A DNA stretch of 64,000 bases from CAVWSM01 sp963798505 (GCA_963798505.1 CAWCTX010000005.1:1054001-1118000); one strand, 5' to 3'. Counted from the stretch's first letter, positions 33,856 through 43,508 are shown. A program made the numbers and translations. Notes: a model not told the origin generated them from the letters alone.

Positions 33856-35106
33856 TCAAGCCCGCGGAGTCAGCAGCGCCACGCACTCCACGTGATGCGT
33901 CATGGGGAAGCAGTCGAACGCGCGAAGCCCGGTGAGCTCGTAGCCCTCGGCGGCGAACGTCGCGACGTCGCGAGCCAGCGCGGCCGGATCGCAGGCGACA
34001 TAGGCGATCGCGCGCGGACCCAGCGCCGCGATCCCGCGCACGACCTCGGCGCCCGCCCCTGTCCGCGGCGGATCCAGCACCACGAGGTCGGTCCTGTCGA
34101 TCCCGAGCGACCGCAGCGTGCGATCGACACGACCGACGACGAGACGTACGGACTCCAACCCGTGCAGGTTGCGCCGCGCGTCGGTGACCGCGCGCTGGTC
34201 GGACTCGACCGCGACGATCGCGCCATCGGGCCCGAGTCGGTCGCCGAGCGCGCCGGCGAACAGCCCAACCCCGCTGTAGAGGTCGAGCGCGGACTCCCCA
34301 GATGCCGGCTCCAGGAAATCCAGCACCGCGTCGACGAGTGTCTGCGCGGCCCCCGGGTGGACCTGCCAGAAGCCGGCGGCGCTCACGCGCCAGGACCGCC
34401 CGGCGGCCTCTTCCCGCACGTGACCCCGACCGCGGACCCGCGCGGCGGCCGACTGGCCCGATTGCACGAGGATCGACACGCCCTGGTCGAGCCGCGGCAG
34501 CTTGAGCTTGGCCTCCACCGCGCTGGGGGTCACGACGACGGCCTGCTCCCCCACCGCCGACACAAGGGCCTCGACCTGCTCGACACCTGTCCAGCGGCGC
34601 GCTGTCACCCCGATCTCGTGCAACGACTCGTGGGCGATGAGGCAGCGGTCGATGGGGACCACATCGTGTGACCGGTGCTTGCGCAGGCCGGCGCGGCCCT
34701 GAGCGTCGACCGCGAAGCTGACGCGAGTGCGCCACCCGAGGCCGTCCTTGTCGCCGGGAACTGGCTCTACCACGACGTCGCGCTCGATGCCGGCGAGCCT
34801 CCGCAGCTGCTCGGCGACGACGGACGCCTTGAGCCTTCGCTGCGCGTCGAGCGCTGCGTGCTGCCAGTCGCAGCCGCCGCAGCCGCCGGGGTGGGCGTAC
34901 GGGCACGGCACCGCCACGCGGTCCGGAGAGGCAACGATCACGTCGACCGCATCGGCCCGCCAGTAGCGCGCGGTCGGACCACCGTCGGTGACGACGGCTC
35001 GCACCCGCTCGCCGGGCAGCGCATGACGGACGAAGACAACCCGGCCCTCGTATCGCGCCACGCAGTGCCCGCCGTGGGCCACCGGCCCGACGTCGAGCTC
35101 GAGCAT
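33856..35106 (-). CDS. TrmA/RlmD-type 5-methyluridine RNA methyltransferase
   Basis: A 416-residue SAM-dependent enzyme forming m5U in tRNA or 23S rRNA. A TRAM RNA-binding domain spans residues about 1-55. A 4Fe-4S cluster Cys set follows in CPYAHPGGCGGCDWQH. The SAM motif is ALDLYSGVGLFAGALGD, DPPRTGAG is the motif IV-like segment, the nucleophilic Cys is in AYVACDPAALARD, and the catalytic-base Glu is probably in HHVECVALL. The corresponding gene in mycobacteria (Rv2689c) has the same neighbours. ATG start 8 bases after the KimA-like stop, so the two are co-transcribed. Whether tRNA or rRNA is the target is not decided by sequence. Confidence 0.9.
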   Translation of the reverse strand: MLELDVGPVAHGGHCVARYEGRVVFVRHALPGERVRAVVTDGGPTARYWRADAVDVIVASPDRVAVPCPYAHPGGCGGCDWQHAALDAQRRLKASVVAEQLRRLAGIERDVVVEPVPGDKDGLGWRTRVSFAVDAQGRAGLRKHRSHDVVPIDRCLIAHESLHEIGVTARRWTGVEQVEALVSAVGEQAVVVTPSAVEAKLKLPRLDQGVSILVQSGQSAAARVRGRGHVREEAAGRSWRVSAAGFWQVHPGAAQTLVDAVLDFLEPASGESALDLYSGVGLFAGALGDRLGPDGAIVAVESDQRAVTDARRNLHGLESVRLVVGRVDRTLRSLGIDRTDLVVLDPPRTGAGAEVVRGIAALGPRAIAYVACDPAALARDVATFAAEGYELTGLRAFDCFPMTHHVECVALLTPRA

Positions 35107-35114
35107 CTGGCCGC

Positions 35115-37169
35115 TCAGCTCGAGCCGCCCAACGATTGCTCGTCGGGCGCCGGCTCCGCCTGGGGCTCACCCCGGCGGACCGCACCGGGCGCGGGACCCT
35201 CGGGGCGTCGAGCCGCGACGTCCGACGAGCGCAGCTGCCATGGCACGTTGGTCACCATGACACCCGGCGTGAACAGCAACCGGCCCTTGAGCCGGAGCGC
35301 GCTCTGGTTGTGCAGCAGCTGCTCCCACCAGTGGCCGACAACGTACTCAGGGATGTAGACGGCCACGATGTCTCGTGGGCTCGCCCGCCGGATGCTCTTG
35401 ACGTAGTCGATGATCGGCCGCGTGATCTCGCGGTAGGGCGAGGCGAGCACCTTCATCGGCACGGGGATGCCTCGGCGGTCCCACTCGTCGACGAGCGCCC
35501 GCGTCTCGTCGGGGTCGACGTCGACCGTCACCGCCTCGAGCACATTGGGCCTCGACGCGCGGGCGTAGCTCACGGCTCGCAGGGTCGGCTTGTGGATCTT
35601 GGAGATGAGGACTACGGCATGGACGCGCGACGGCAGCTTGGACTCGTCGGCCGGGCCCTCGCCCACGGTGAGCTCGCGGCTCACGCGGTCGTAGTGGCGG
35701 CGGATGCTCCGCATGATGAAGAAGATCACGACCATCGCGGCGATCGCGATCCAGGCCCCGTGGAGGAACTTGGTGATCAGCACGACGATGAGCACCAGGC
35801 CGGTCATGGCCAGCCCGATGGTGTTGATGACGCGGCTGCGCAGCATCTGCCGCCGCCGCGCTTGGTCGGTGGTGTCGCGCAGAAGCCTGGTCCAGTGCCG
35901 GATCATGCCGAACTGGCTCATCGTGAACGACACGAAGACGCCGACGATGTAGAGCTGGATCAGCCGCGTGACCTCGGCGTCGAACGCCACGATGAGCAGG
36001 ATCGCCGCCCCGGCGAGGCTCACGATGCCGTTGCTGAACGCGAGCCGGTCGCCGCGCGTGTGCAGCTGCCGGGGCAGGAATCCGTCTCTGGCCAGGATCG
36101 ACCCGAGCACCGGGAAGCCGTTGTACGCCGTGTTGGCGGCGAGCACGAGGATCACCCCGGTGGCCGCGGTGACGATGTAGAAGCCGAGCTCGAAGTTGTC
36201 GAAGATTCCGTTGGCGAGCTGGCCGATGACCGGGTCTTGCACATAGTCGTCGCCGACCGGGACGCCGTTGAAGAGCAGCTGGTTTGCGGGATCCTCGGCG
36301 AACCGGACGTTCATCGCGTTGGCCATGAAGATCACGCCGAGCAGCATGGTCACCGCGATCGTGCCCAACAGCAGCAGAGTCGTCGCGGCGTTGCGGGACT
36401 TGGGCTTGCGGAACGCGGGCACTCCGTTGCTGATCGCCTCGACACCGGTGAGCGCGGCGCAACCGGACGAGAACGCCCGCAGGATGAGGAAACCGGCCGC
36501 GATCCCGGTGAACCCCGCTTCGAACTGCTCCTCCGCGGCCATGTCGAACTGCGCGCTCTCGGCCTGCGGCAGGTTGCCGGTGAGGTCGCGCAACAGGCCC
36601 CACCCGAGCATGCCGAGGATCGCGGCCATGAAGATGTAGGTAGGGATGGCGAACGCGGCCCCTGACTCCCGGACGCCGCGCAGGTTCATCGCCATCAAGA
36701 ACAGCGTGGCGAGCACTGCCACGGTGACCTCGTTGCCACGCAGACTCGGGATGGCGGCCGCGGCATATTGCGCCGCCGACGAGATCGACACCGCGACCGT
36801 CAGCACATAGTCGACCAGCAGCGCCGACCCAACCGTGAGGCCCGCCGTCTGTCCAAGGTTGACCGTGGCCACCTCGTAGTCGCCGCCACCGCTGGGGTAG
36901 GCGTGCACGTTCTGGCGGTACGACGCCACCACCGTGAGCAGCACGATCGCCACGGCGATGCCGATCTTCCAGGAGAAGGCGTAGGACGCCAGCCCGGCGA
37001 TCGACAGGGTCAGGAAGATCTCGTCGGGCGCATAGGCCACCGACGACAGGGCGTCGCTGGCAAACACCGGCAGCGCGATCCGCTTGGGCAGCAATGTCTC
37101 CGACAGCCTGTCGCTGCGCAGCTTGCGACCCAGGAGGACGCGCTTGGATAGATCGCCAACAGTGGCCAC
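35115..37169 (-). CDS. KimA-like APC-family potassium importer
   Basis: A 684-residue protein with about 12 spans and a cytosolic C-terminal domain of about 170 residues (VHAVVLISKIHKPTLRAVSYARAS). The sequence strongly resembles Bacillus KimA: ASDALSSVAY, SYRQNVHAYPSGGGDYEV, LLVDYVLTVAVSIS and NLRGVRES. Asp39/Tyr46 and Asp120/Thr124 match, with the same spacing, KimA residues that I recall as K+-coordinating (Asp36, Tyr43, Asp117, Thr121). Usual annotation is amino-acid permease (compare Rv2690c), but these residues and the divergent trkA pair favour proton-coupled K+ uptake. ATG start. The spacer to trkA is 107 bases. Moderately sure of K+; very sure of family. Confidence 0.82.
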   Translation of the reverse strand: MATVGDLSKRVLLGRKLRSDRLSETLLPKRIALPVFASDALSSVAYAPDEIFLTLSIAGLASYAFSWKIGIAVAIVLLTVVASYRQNVHAYPSGGGDYEVATVNLGQTAGLTVGSALLVDYVLTVAVSISSAAQYAAAAIPSLRGNEVTVAVLATLFLMAMNLRGVRESGAAFAIPTYIFMAAILGMLGWGLLRDLTGNLPQAESAQFDMAAEEQFEAGFTGIAAGFLILRAFSSGCAALTGVEAISNGVPAFRKPKSRNAATTLLLLGTIAVTMLLGVIFMANAMNVRFAEDPANQLLFNGVPVGDDYVQDPVIGQLANGIFDNFELGFYIVTAATGVILVLAANTAYNGFPVLGSILARDGFLPRQLHTRGDRLAFSNGIVSLAGAAILLIVAFDAEVTRLIQLYIVGVFVSFTMSQFGMIRHWTRLLRDTTDQARRRQMLRSRVINTIGLAMTGLVLIVVLITKFLHGAWIAIAAMVVIFFIMRSIRRHYDRVSRELTVGEGPADESKLPSRVHAVVLISKIHKPTLRAVSYARASRPNVLEAVTVDVDPDETRALVDEWDRRGIPVPMKVLASPYREITRPIIDYVKSIRRASPRDIVAVYIPEYVVGHWWEQLLHNQSALRLKGRLLFTPGVMVTNVPWQLRSSDVAARRPEGPAPGAVRRGEPQAEPAPDEQSLGGSS

Positions 37170-37276
37170 GTTCGCTCATGCTAGAGGTGTCACGTGTACG
37201 GTCGACCCGGCGACGCCGGGGCGGACATGCTCGTGCGGCGGCATCGGCAGGGACTCGGATGAGCGGAAGGAACCCC

Positions 37277-37939
37277 GTGCACGTCGTGATCATGGGCTGC
37301 GGGCGGGTCGGCTCGACGCTTGCCCACATGCTCGAGGACCGTGGCCACACGGTGGCTGTCGTCGACCAGAACGTCGACGCCTTCCGCCGGCTGGGCCCGA
37401 CCTTCGACGGCCGTACCGTGACCGGCGTGGGCTTCGACCGGGAGGTGCTCCTCGACGCCGGCATCGAGGGAGCAGGCGCCTTCGCCGCGGTCAGCAACGG
37501 CGACAACTCCAACATCCTGTCCGCCCGCGTCGCCCGCGAGACCTTCGGCGTCGAGCGGGTCGCCGCACGCATCTACGACCCAGGCCGCGCCGAGGTCTAC
37601 CAGCGGCTCGGCATCCCGACGGTCGCCACCGTGCGCTGGACGGCCGACCAGGTGCTTCGCCGACTGCTGCCCGAGGGGTCGCAGACGGAGTGGGTCGACC
37701 CCAGCGGAAGCGTGCGCCTCGCCGAGGTGCACGCCGGCGTGGGCTGGGTGGGGCGCCCGATCGCCGAGCTGGAGGTGGCCAGCGGGGCCCGCGTCGCGTT
37801 TCTGACGAGGTTCGGCGAAGGCACCCTGCCCGACGGTGGCACGATCGTCCAGGAGGGCGACCTCATCCACGTGATCATGCGCCTCGACGACTCGCCGACG
37901 GTGGCTGAGGTCTTCGAGCGCGGACCCATGGAGGGCTGA
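37277..37939 (+). CDS. ceoB: TrkA-type RCK potassium-transport regulator 1
   Basis: A 220-residue cytosolic protein with an N-terminal RCK nucleotide-binding domain (VHVVIMGCGRVGSTLAHMLEDRGHTVAVVDQN) and a C-terminal TrkA_C ligand domain (about 140-210). It binds NAD(H) or another nucleotide and gates a K+ transporter. GTG 37277 is preferred because GGAAGGA lies 6 bases upstream; ATG 37259 would add six residues. The stop overlaps the next trkA start (ATGA). This pair matches ceoBC of mycobacteria (Rv2691/Rv2692). No TrkH/TrkG channel gene is in the window; the KimA-like importer is the adjacent candidate partner. Confidence 0.9.
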   Translation: MHVVIMGCGRVGSTLAHMLEDRGHTVAVVDQNVDAFRRLGPTFDGRTVTGVGFDREVLLDAGIEGAGAFAAVSNGDNSNILSARVARETFGVERVAARIYDPGRAEVYQRLGIPTVATVRWTADQVLRRLLPEGSQTEWVDPSGSVRLAEVHAGVGWVGRPIAELEVASGARVAFLTRFGEGTLPDGGTIVQEGDLIHVIMRLDDSPTVAEVFERGPMEG

Positions 37940-38613
37940 TGCGGGTCACCATCGCCGGGGCCGGCAACGTCGGACGGTCCATCGCCGGCGAGCTGCTGGA
38001 CAACGGTCACGAAGTGCTGCTCATCGACAAGGAGCCCCGAGCGATCAAGTCGGCGAGCGTGCCCGACGCGGAGTGGCTGCTCGCCGACGCCTGCGAGCTG
38101 TCCTCCCTCACCGAGGCGTCGCTCGAGCGGTGTCATGTCGTCATCGCCTCGACGGGCGACGACAAGGCCAACCTCGTGATCTCGCTGCTGGCCAAGACCG
38201 AGTTCGCGGTCCCGCGGGTCGTCGCTCGCGTCAACCACCCCAAGAACGAGTGGTTGTTCAACGAGACCTGGGGGGTCGACGTGGCGGTGTCGACCCCGCG
38301 CATCATGAGCGCGCTTGTCGAGGAAGCGGTCAGCGTCGGTGACCTCGTACGGCTGTTCACGTTCCGCCAGGGCGACGCCAACCTGGTCGAGCTCACGCTG
38401 CCTGTGGAGTCGCCCATCGTGGGAGAGCGAGTCGCCGACATCCCGTGGCCGACCGACTCGACCATGGTCGCCATCGTCCGCAGCGGTCACGTGCACGCGC
38501 CGCTGCCGGACGTGGCCCTTGAGGCCGGCGACGAGCTGTTGTTCGTGGCCGCGCCCGAGACCGAGCAGATGCTGGAGGATCTGCTCTCACCGCACCCGCA
38601 CTCGCGGCGCTAG
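37939..38613 (+). CDS. ceoC: TrkA-type RCK potassium-transport regulator 2
   Basis: A 224-residue paralogue of the preceding gene. Rossmann motif MRVTIAGAGNVGRSIAGELLDNGHEVLLIDKEPR, a second-half acidic position at LIDKE that favours NAD, and a TrkA_C domain from about 135 (LVELTLPVESPIVGERVADIPWP). Translation is coupled to ceoB through ATGA. The 3' end overlaps the convergent DUF3159 stop by 4 bases. CeoB and CeoC probably form a heteromeric ring. Confidence 0.92.
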   Translation: MRVTIAGAGNVGRSIAGELLDNGHEVLLIDKEPRAIKSASVPDAEWLLADACELSSLTEASLERCHVVIASTGDDKANLVISLLAKTEFAVPRVVARVNHPKNEWLFNETWGVDVAVSTPRIMSALVEEAVSVGDLVRLFTFRQGDANLVELTLPVESPIVGERVADIPWPTDSTMVAIVRSGHVHAPLPDVALEAGDELLFVAAPETEQMLEDLLSPHPHSRR

Positions 38614-39281
38614 GCCACCGCTGGCGCCGCAGGCGCCTCGGCACGCGTCGCCCGCCGTATGACGATCCACGACAGCCACGCGGTGAGCGCGAACAACGGC
38701 CAACCCATCACGAGCCGCATGGTCACGAGCCAGCCGAGCTGCTCCGCCCCGGCGAGATACAGCGGGAGGAGTACGGCCAGCCGCAGCGCGAACATCCCCA
38801 CCCAGAGCCACGATGCCAGCGTGTAGGCCCGAAGCTGCCGCGGGTCGCGTCGCCATCCTGTGAGATCTCCGCTGATCGCGCCAACGGCAAGGCCGAGCAG
38901 CGGCCAGCGCACCAGGATCGAGACCAGATAGGCGATGCCGTAGGCGATGTTGATGAGCAGTCCGGGCAAGGCGATGTCCTGCGGGCGCCCCGTGCGCGAG
39001 ACGACCCAAGCCGCGATGACAACGCCCAGGAAGCCGGCCAGCACGTTCTGCAGGGGCTCGCGTCGGAGCAACCGGATCACACCGAGCAGCACACCCGCCG
39101 CGATGGCTGACCAGATGCCGACCTGCAGGTTCTGGCCGGTCAGGGTGTAGACCAGCACGAACACCGCACTGGGCAGCCCAGAGTCGAACAGCACCTGCCA
39201 GCCGAGGACCTGCCGCAGGTCGAAGGAGTTGCTGTCGGGCTTGATGACGGCCCCGAGGCCACCACCCGGAGTCGCGCTCAC
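38610..39281 (-). CDS. DUF3159 membrane protein
   Basis: A 223-residue integral membrane protein with about six spans, of the actinobacterial DUF3159 family (compare Rv2693c). A conserved cytosolic start (FDLRQVLGWQVLFDSGLPSAVFVLVYTLTG) is followed by IRLLRREPLQNVLAGFLGVVIAAWVVSRTGRPQD, a family signature, and GDLTGWRRDPRQLRAYTLASWLWVGMFALR. GTG 39281 overlaps the stop of the OB-fold gene. Function unknown; the genomic position next to trkA and OB-fold genes is widely conserved. Confidence 0.88.
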   Translation of the reverse strand: MSATPGGGLGAVIKPDSNSFDLRQVLGWQVLFDSGLPSAVFVLVYTLTGQNLQVGIWSAIAAGVLLGVIRLLRREPLQNVLAGFLGVVIAAWVVSRTGRPQDIALPGLLINIAYGIAYLVSILVRWPLLGLAVGAISGDLTGWRRDPRQLRAYTLASWLWVGMFALRLAVLLPLYLAGAEQLGWLVTMRLVMGWPLFALTAWLSWIVIRRATRAEAPAAPAVA

Positions 39282-39667
39282 CGCGCCGCCGACGGCTGGA
39301 GCTCGTAGCGGGGGTTGAACACCACGCGCTTGCCGTCGAGCATCGCCACGCGCCCCGACGCCGTGACCACGCGCCCGGGTTCGATTCCGGCGATGCGGCG
39401 GCGACCGATCCACACCAGTGTCAGCGACCCGGAGCCGTCGGACAGCTCGGCCTCGAGTGCGGGCAGTCCGGCCCGGGGGGCAAGAGTGACGGTGCGAACC
39501 GCACCTCGGACCGTGCACAGACTCCGCTCGACGGTGCTGCTCACGAGGTCGACGCCGTCGGCGGCGCACTGACGACGCAGCTCCTCGGCATCCTGATCCC
39601 CAGGCGCCTGGGCCAGTCTCTCGATCGCCCGGCGGAGAAAGCCCCGCCCGGACCGCGTCTCAGTCAT
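39278..39667 (-). CDS. OB-fold nucleic-acid-binding protein
   Basis: A 129-residue protein with a short helical N-terminus and an OB-fold: VRGAVRTVTLAPRAGLPALEAELSDGSGSLTLVWIGRRRIAGIEPGRVVTASGRVAMLDGKRVVFNPRYEL (residues about 53-124) is the five-stranded barrel typical of tRNA-anticodon-type OB folds. Compare Rv2694c. Role unknown, probably RNA or ssDNA binding. ATG start; co-transcribed with DUF3159 through GTGA. The kdpE stop lies 40 bases upstream on the same strand. Confidence 0.85.
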   Translation of the reverse strand: MTETRSGRGFLRRAIERLAQAPGDQDAEELRRQCAADGVDLVSSTVERSLCTVRGAVRTVTLAPRAGLPALEAELSDGSGSLTLVWIGRRRIAGIEPGRVVTASGRVAMLDGKRVVFNPRYELQPSAAR

Positions 39668-39707
39668 GAGACCAGGGTAACCGCCATGGACCCCCGGCTA
39701 ATCCCGA

Positions 39708-40385
39708 TCATGGCTCCAGCCGGTAGCCCATGCCGGGCTCGGTGATGAGGTGCCGCGGGTGCGCCGGGTCGGGTTCGAGCTTGCGCCGCAGCTGGGCCAG
39801 GTAGACCCGCAGGTAGTGCGTCTCCTTCTCGTACTGCGGCCCCCACACCTCGCGCAGCAGCTGCCTCTGCGGCACCAGCCGTCCGGGGCTCTTGGCCAGC
39901 ACCTCCAGCAGGTGCCACTCGGTGGGCGTCAGGCGTACGTCGGCGCCGTCGCGGCTCACCCGCTTGGCGGCCAGGTCGACGGTGAACGACTCGGTCTCGA
40001 CCACCGGCTCCCCACCATCGGTGTGCTGCGACCGGCGGACCGCCGCCCGGAGGCGGGCCAGCAGCTCGTCCATGCCGAACGGCTTCATCACGTAGTCGTC
40101 GGCTCCAGCGTCGAGTGCCTCGACCTTGTCCTCACTCGTCTGGCGGGCGGACAGCACGATGATCGGGACCTGGCTCCAGCCGCGCAGGCCCTGGATCACC
40201 TCGACGCCGTCCATGTCGGGCAGGCCGAGGTCCAGCACGATGACGTCAGGATGTGCGTGGGCCGCGAGGTCCAATGCCGTACGGCCGTCGGGTGCGACAT
40301 CCACCTCGTACCGGCGTGCCCTGAGGTTGATCGCCAGGGCGCGCGCGAGCCCCGGTTCGTCGTCGACCACCAGCACCCGGGTCAC
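39708..40385 (-). CDS. kdpE: KdpE response regulator
   Basis: A 225-residue OmpR-type regulator that activates kdpFABC when potassium is limiting. Receiver: acidic pair VVDDEPG, phosphoacceptor Asp in VIVLDLGLPDMDG, Thr/Ser in IVLSARQ, Lys in YVMKPFGMDEL. Winged helix: VRLTPTEWHLLEVLAKSPGRLVPQRQLLREVWGPQYEKETHYLRVYLAQLRRKLE. ATG overlaps the kdpD stop (ATGA). Last gene of the kdp operon. Confidence 0.96.
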   Translation of the reverse strand: MTRVLVVDDEPGLARALAINLRARRYEVDVAPDGRTALDLAAHAHPDVIVLDLGLPDMDGVEVIQGLRGWSQVPIIVLSARQTSEDKVEALDAGADDYVMKPFGMDELLARLRAAVRRSQHTDGGEPVVETESFTVDLAAKRVSRDGADVRLTPTEWHLLEVLAKSPGRLVPQRQLLREVWGPQYEKETHYLRVYLAQLRRKLEPDPAHPRHLITEPGMGYRLEP

Positions 40386-42916
40386 GGATAGGCCTCCTGT
40401 GTGTCCACGGTGATCGGCGCAACCCGCTCCGACAGCGGCAGAGTCAGCACCATCGTCAGCCCGCCACCGGGGGTGTCCTCGGCCTCGAGTGTGCCGCCCA
40501 TGGCGGCGGCGAACCCGCGCGCCACGGCGAGGCCCAGGCCGACGCCGGTGCCCCCAGGGGCGTCACCAAGACGCTGGAACGGCTCGAAGATCTGCTCGCG
40601 CTGCCCCCTCGGCACGCCGGGCCCCATGTCGACCACGCGGATCTCCACCTGCTCGGCGACCGCCCCGGCCTTGACGACGACCGGCTGACCGGGCGGTGCA
40701 TAGCGCACGGCGTTCTCGACGACGTTGGCGAGGACGCGCTCGAGGAGCCCGGCGTCGGCCATGACGAGGGGCAGGCTCTCGTCGACCTCGGCCCGTACAC
40801 GGTCACGCGGTATCCCCACCAGCGCCAGCGGCAGCACCTCGTCGAGGGAGACCGGGCGAAGCACGGGGCTGACGGTGCCGCCGGCCAGGCGGCTCATGTC
40901 GAGCAGGTTGCCGAGCAGCGTGTCGAGCCGGTCGGTGGAGTCCTCGATCGTGCGCAGCAGCTCGCTTTGGTCGCGGGGGTCGAGGTCGACGTCCTCCTGA
41001 CGCAGCGTGCCGACGCTCGCCTTGATCGCCGCCAGCGGCGTGCGTAAGTCGTGCGACACGGCCGCGAGCAATGCCGTGCGGATGCCAGAGCGCTCGAGCG
41101 TCTTGCGCGCCTCCGCGGCGTCCTCGCGGGCCCGCTCCCGATCCAGCACGACCGAGGCTTGGGTGGCGAGTGCTGTCAGGATCCGCTGACTGTCTGCGGT
41201 GAGCTCGGGCCCCTTGAGGGCGAGCACCAAGTCCTCGCGGACGGGCACGACGTTGTCGGCCGCCTCGGGTGTCGCTGCCGGGTCCTCACCCGCGTAGCGG
41301 ACGCACTTCCACTGTCGGGCGCCGGCACGTTCCAGCATGGCGACCGACGTCTGACCGAACGACTCTCGAGTCCGGCGTAGCAGCGCGAGCAGGGCGTCGT
41401 CGCCGGCGAGCACCGAGCCGGCGAGCGTCGCGAGCGTGTCGGCCTCGGCGCGCGCTCGAGCCGCCTGCGTGGTGCGCCGCGCGGCCAGGTCGACCACCCA
41501 GGAGACCGAGGCTGCGACGGCGACGAGGATCCCGATGGCGAGCGCGTTCTCCGGCTCGGAGATGGTGAACGTGCGCAGTGGCGGGGTGAAGTAGAAGTTG
41601 GCGAGGAGCCCGCACGCCAGGGCCGCCACCACGGCCGGCCACAGTCCCCCGACGAGCGCGACCACGACGGTGAACGCGAGGTAGAGCATCAGGACCGTGG
41701 GCAGTGTGTGCAGGTCTCGGGTGTTGGCCAGGATGACCGTGAGCAGCAGCGGACCGGCCACGGCAAGCACCCAGCCGATGGCCCTGCGCCGCTGTCCGAG
41801 GCTGCGCTCGTGCCCCGGCCGCGGGATCCCGCGGCGGACCTCCTTGTGCGTGACGATGTAGACATCGAGATCGCCGGACTCACGGACAACCGTCTCGCCG
41901 ACACCTGCACCGAGGAACCGTCGGAACCGCCCCCGCCGGCTCGCCCCGATGACGATCTGGGTGGCGTTGACACCGTTGGCGAAGTCGAGGATGGCCCGCG
42001 GCACGTCCTCGCCAACCACCTGGTGGAACGTGCCACCAAGGCCCTCGACGAGGGCCCGCTGCGAAGCCAGCCGCTCGGGTGCCGCGCCGGTCAGACCGTC
42101 GCTGCGCGCGACGTACAACGCGAGCAGGTCGCCACCAGCCGCGCGGCGGGCGATGCGGGCGCCACGCCGGATGAGCGCCTCACCCTCGGGGCCGCCCGTC
42201 AGGGCGACGACAACGCGCTCCCGCGCCGGCCACGTCGAGTCGATCTTGTGCTCGGCACGGTAGTGCGCGAGCGCGTCGTCGACCCGGTCGGCCGTCCAGA
42301 GCAGGGCCAGCTCCCGCAGCGCCGTGAGGTTGCCCTCGCGGAAGTAGTTGTGCAGCGCGGCGTCGATCTTCTCCGGGGGGTAGACGTTGCCGTGCGCCAT
42401 CCGCCGGCGGAGTGCCTGCGAGGACATGTCGACCAGCTCGATCTGGTCGGCCCGACGGACGACCTCGTCGGGGAGCGTCTCCTTCTGCTTGACACCGGTG
42501 ATCTGGGTGACCACATCGTTGAGCGACTCGAGGTGCTGGATGTTGACCGTCGTGATGACGTCGACGCCGGCATCGAGGATCTCGTCGACGTCCTGCCATC
42601 GCTTGGCATTGCGCGAACCCGGGACGTTGGTGTGCGCGAGCTCGTCGATGAGGGCCACTTGAGGCTTTCGCGCGATCACCGCGTCGACATCCATCTCGGT
42701 GAAGGTCGCCCCGCGGTGCACCATCGTGCGCCGCGGGACGACCTCGAGGCCCTCGACGTGCTGTCGGGTCAGCTTTCGCCCGTGGTCCTCCACGAACCCG
42801 ACGACGACGTCGGTGCCTCTGTTGAGTCGCCGGTGGCCTTCGTCGAGCATGGCGAAGGTCTTGCCGACGCCCGGCGCCATGCCGAGGTAGACGCGCAGAG
42901 TGCCACGTGCCTGCAC
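40382..42916 (-). CDS. kdpD: KdpD potassium sensor histidine kinase
   Basis: An 844-residue membrane kinase. The N-terminal KdpD domain has Walker A GMAPGVGKTFAML and GRGTDVVVG-like sequence to about residue 210; a universal-stress-protein domain follows (VVVALTGGPEGEALIRRGARIA, about 220-350), the site where c-di-AMP binds in Firmicutes. Four spans lie at about 375-470, then a GAF-like domain, the phosphoacceptor His in AAVSHDLRTPLAAI, N-box VENAVRYAP and G-boxes DMGPGVP and GVGLGLAVARG. GTG 42916 is five bases from the kdpC stop. Complete length, so K+ and turgor control of kdp is expected. Confidence 0.96.
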   Translation of the reverse strand: MQARGTLRVYLGMAPGVGKTFAMLDEGHRRLNRGTDVVVGFVEDHGRKLTRQHVEGLEVVPRRTMVHRGATFTEMDVDAVIARKPQVALIDELAHTNVPGSRNAKRWQDVDEILDAGVDVITTVNIQHLESLNDVVTQITGVKQKETLPDEVVRRADQIELVDMSSQALRRRMAHGNVYPPEKIDAALHNYFREGNLTALRELALLWTADRVDDALAHYRAEHKIDSTWPARERVVVALTGGPEGEALIRRGARIARRAAGGDLLALYVARSDGLTGAAPERLASQRALVEGLGGTFHQVVGEDVPRAILDFANGVNATQIVIGASRRGRFRRFLGAGVGETVVRESGDLDVYIVTHKEVRRGIPRPGHERSLGQRRRAIGWVLAVAGPLLLTVILANTRDLHTLPTVLMLYLAFTVVVALVGGLWPAVVAALACGLLANFYFTPPLRTFTISEPENALAIGILVAVAASVSWVVDLAARRTTQAARARAEADTLATLAGSVLAGDDALLALLRRTRESFGQTSVAMLERAGARQWKCVRYAGEDPAATPEAADNVVPVREDLVLALKGPELTADSQRILTALATQASVVLDRERAREDAAEARKTLERSGIRTALLAAVSHDLRTPLAAIKASVGTLRQEDVDLDPRDQSELLRTIEDSTDRLDTLLGNLLDMSRLAGGTVSPVLRPVSLDEVLPLALVGIPRDRVRAEVDESLPLVMADAGLLERVLANVVENAVRYAPPGQPVVVKAGAVAEQVEIRVVDMGPGVPRGQREQIFEPFQRLGDAPGGTGVGLGLAVARGFAAAMGGTLEAEDTPGGGLTMVLTLPLSERVAPITVDTQEAYP

Positions 42917-42920
42917 GCGT

Positions 42921-43508
42921 TCATTCTTCCAGTTGTGCGAGGGCGAGGTTGAGCTCGACCACGTTGACCCGGGGCTCCCCGAGGAAACCGAGGTCGCGCC
43001 CCTGCTCGTGGTCGGAGACCAGGGCGCGTACGACGTCCTCGTCAAGTCCGCGTGCCTCGGCGACCCGAGGAACCTGGATCTCGGCGTAGTCGGGAGAAAT
43101 GTGCGGGTCCAGGCCCGACCCGGAGGCCGTGAGGGCGTCGACCGGTACGTCGGCCGGATCGATGCCCTCACGCTCGGCCACCTCTGCCCGGCGCTCCTCG
43201 ACCGCGGCGAGCAGGTCGGGGTTCTCCGGTCCGAGGTTGGACGCCGACGTGGCCAGCGGGTCGTAGCCGTCGCCGGCCGCGGACGGCCGCGGGAGGAACC
43301 ACTCGTCGCCCTCGAACAGCTGCCCGATGAGTCGAGGAGCCGACCTCCATTCGCCATTGAGCTCGACCATCGAGCCGTTGGCCTTGTCGTTGAAGATGCC
43401 CTGCCCGACCGCCCAGACGGCGAGCGGGTAGAGCACACCCGTCAGGACGGTGAACACGAGCAGCACACGCAGCCCGGCCGCCGACTGACGGAGGAAGGAA
43501 CCAATCAT
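42921..43508 (-). CDS. kdpC: Potassium-transporting ATPase subunit C
   Basis: A 195-residue single-span subunit that stabilises the KdpFABC pump. It shows FLRQSAAGLRVLLVFTVLTGVLYPLAVWAVGQ (membrane anchor), FLPRPSAAGDGYDPLATSASNLGPENPDLL and ASGSGLDPHISPDYAEIQVPRVAEARGLD, all diagnostic. ATG 43508 is chosen because GGTGA lies 6 bases upstream; a GTG three codons earlier (43517) is possible. It follows kdpB by 21 bases. Confidence 0.95.
   Translation of the reverse strand: MIGSFLRQSAAGLRVLLVFTVLTGVLYPLAVWAVGQGIFNDKANGSMVELNGEWRSAPRLIGQLFEGDEWFLPRPSAAGDGYDPLATSASNLGPENPDLLAAVEERRAEVAEREGIDPADVPVDALTASGSGLDPHISPDYAEIQVPRVAEARGLDEDVVRALVSDHEQGRDLGFLGEPRVNVVELNLALAQLEE

Noticed and set aside
39375..39400. 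GGGTTCGATTCC, resembling a tRNA T-arm
   Set aside because: It lies inside the OB-fold gene; no acceptor stem, D-arm or anticodon arm can be formed around it.
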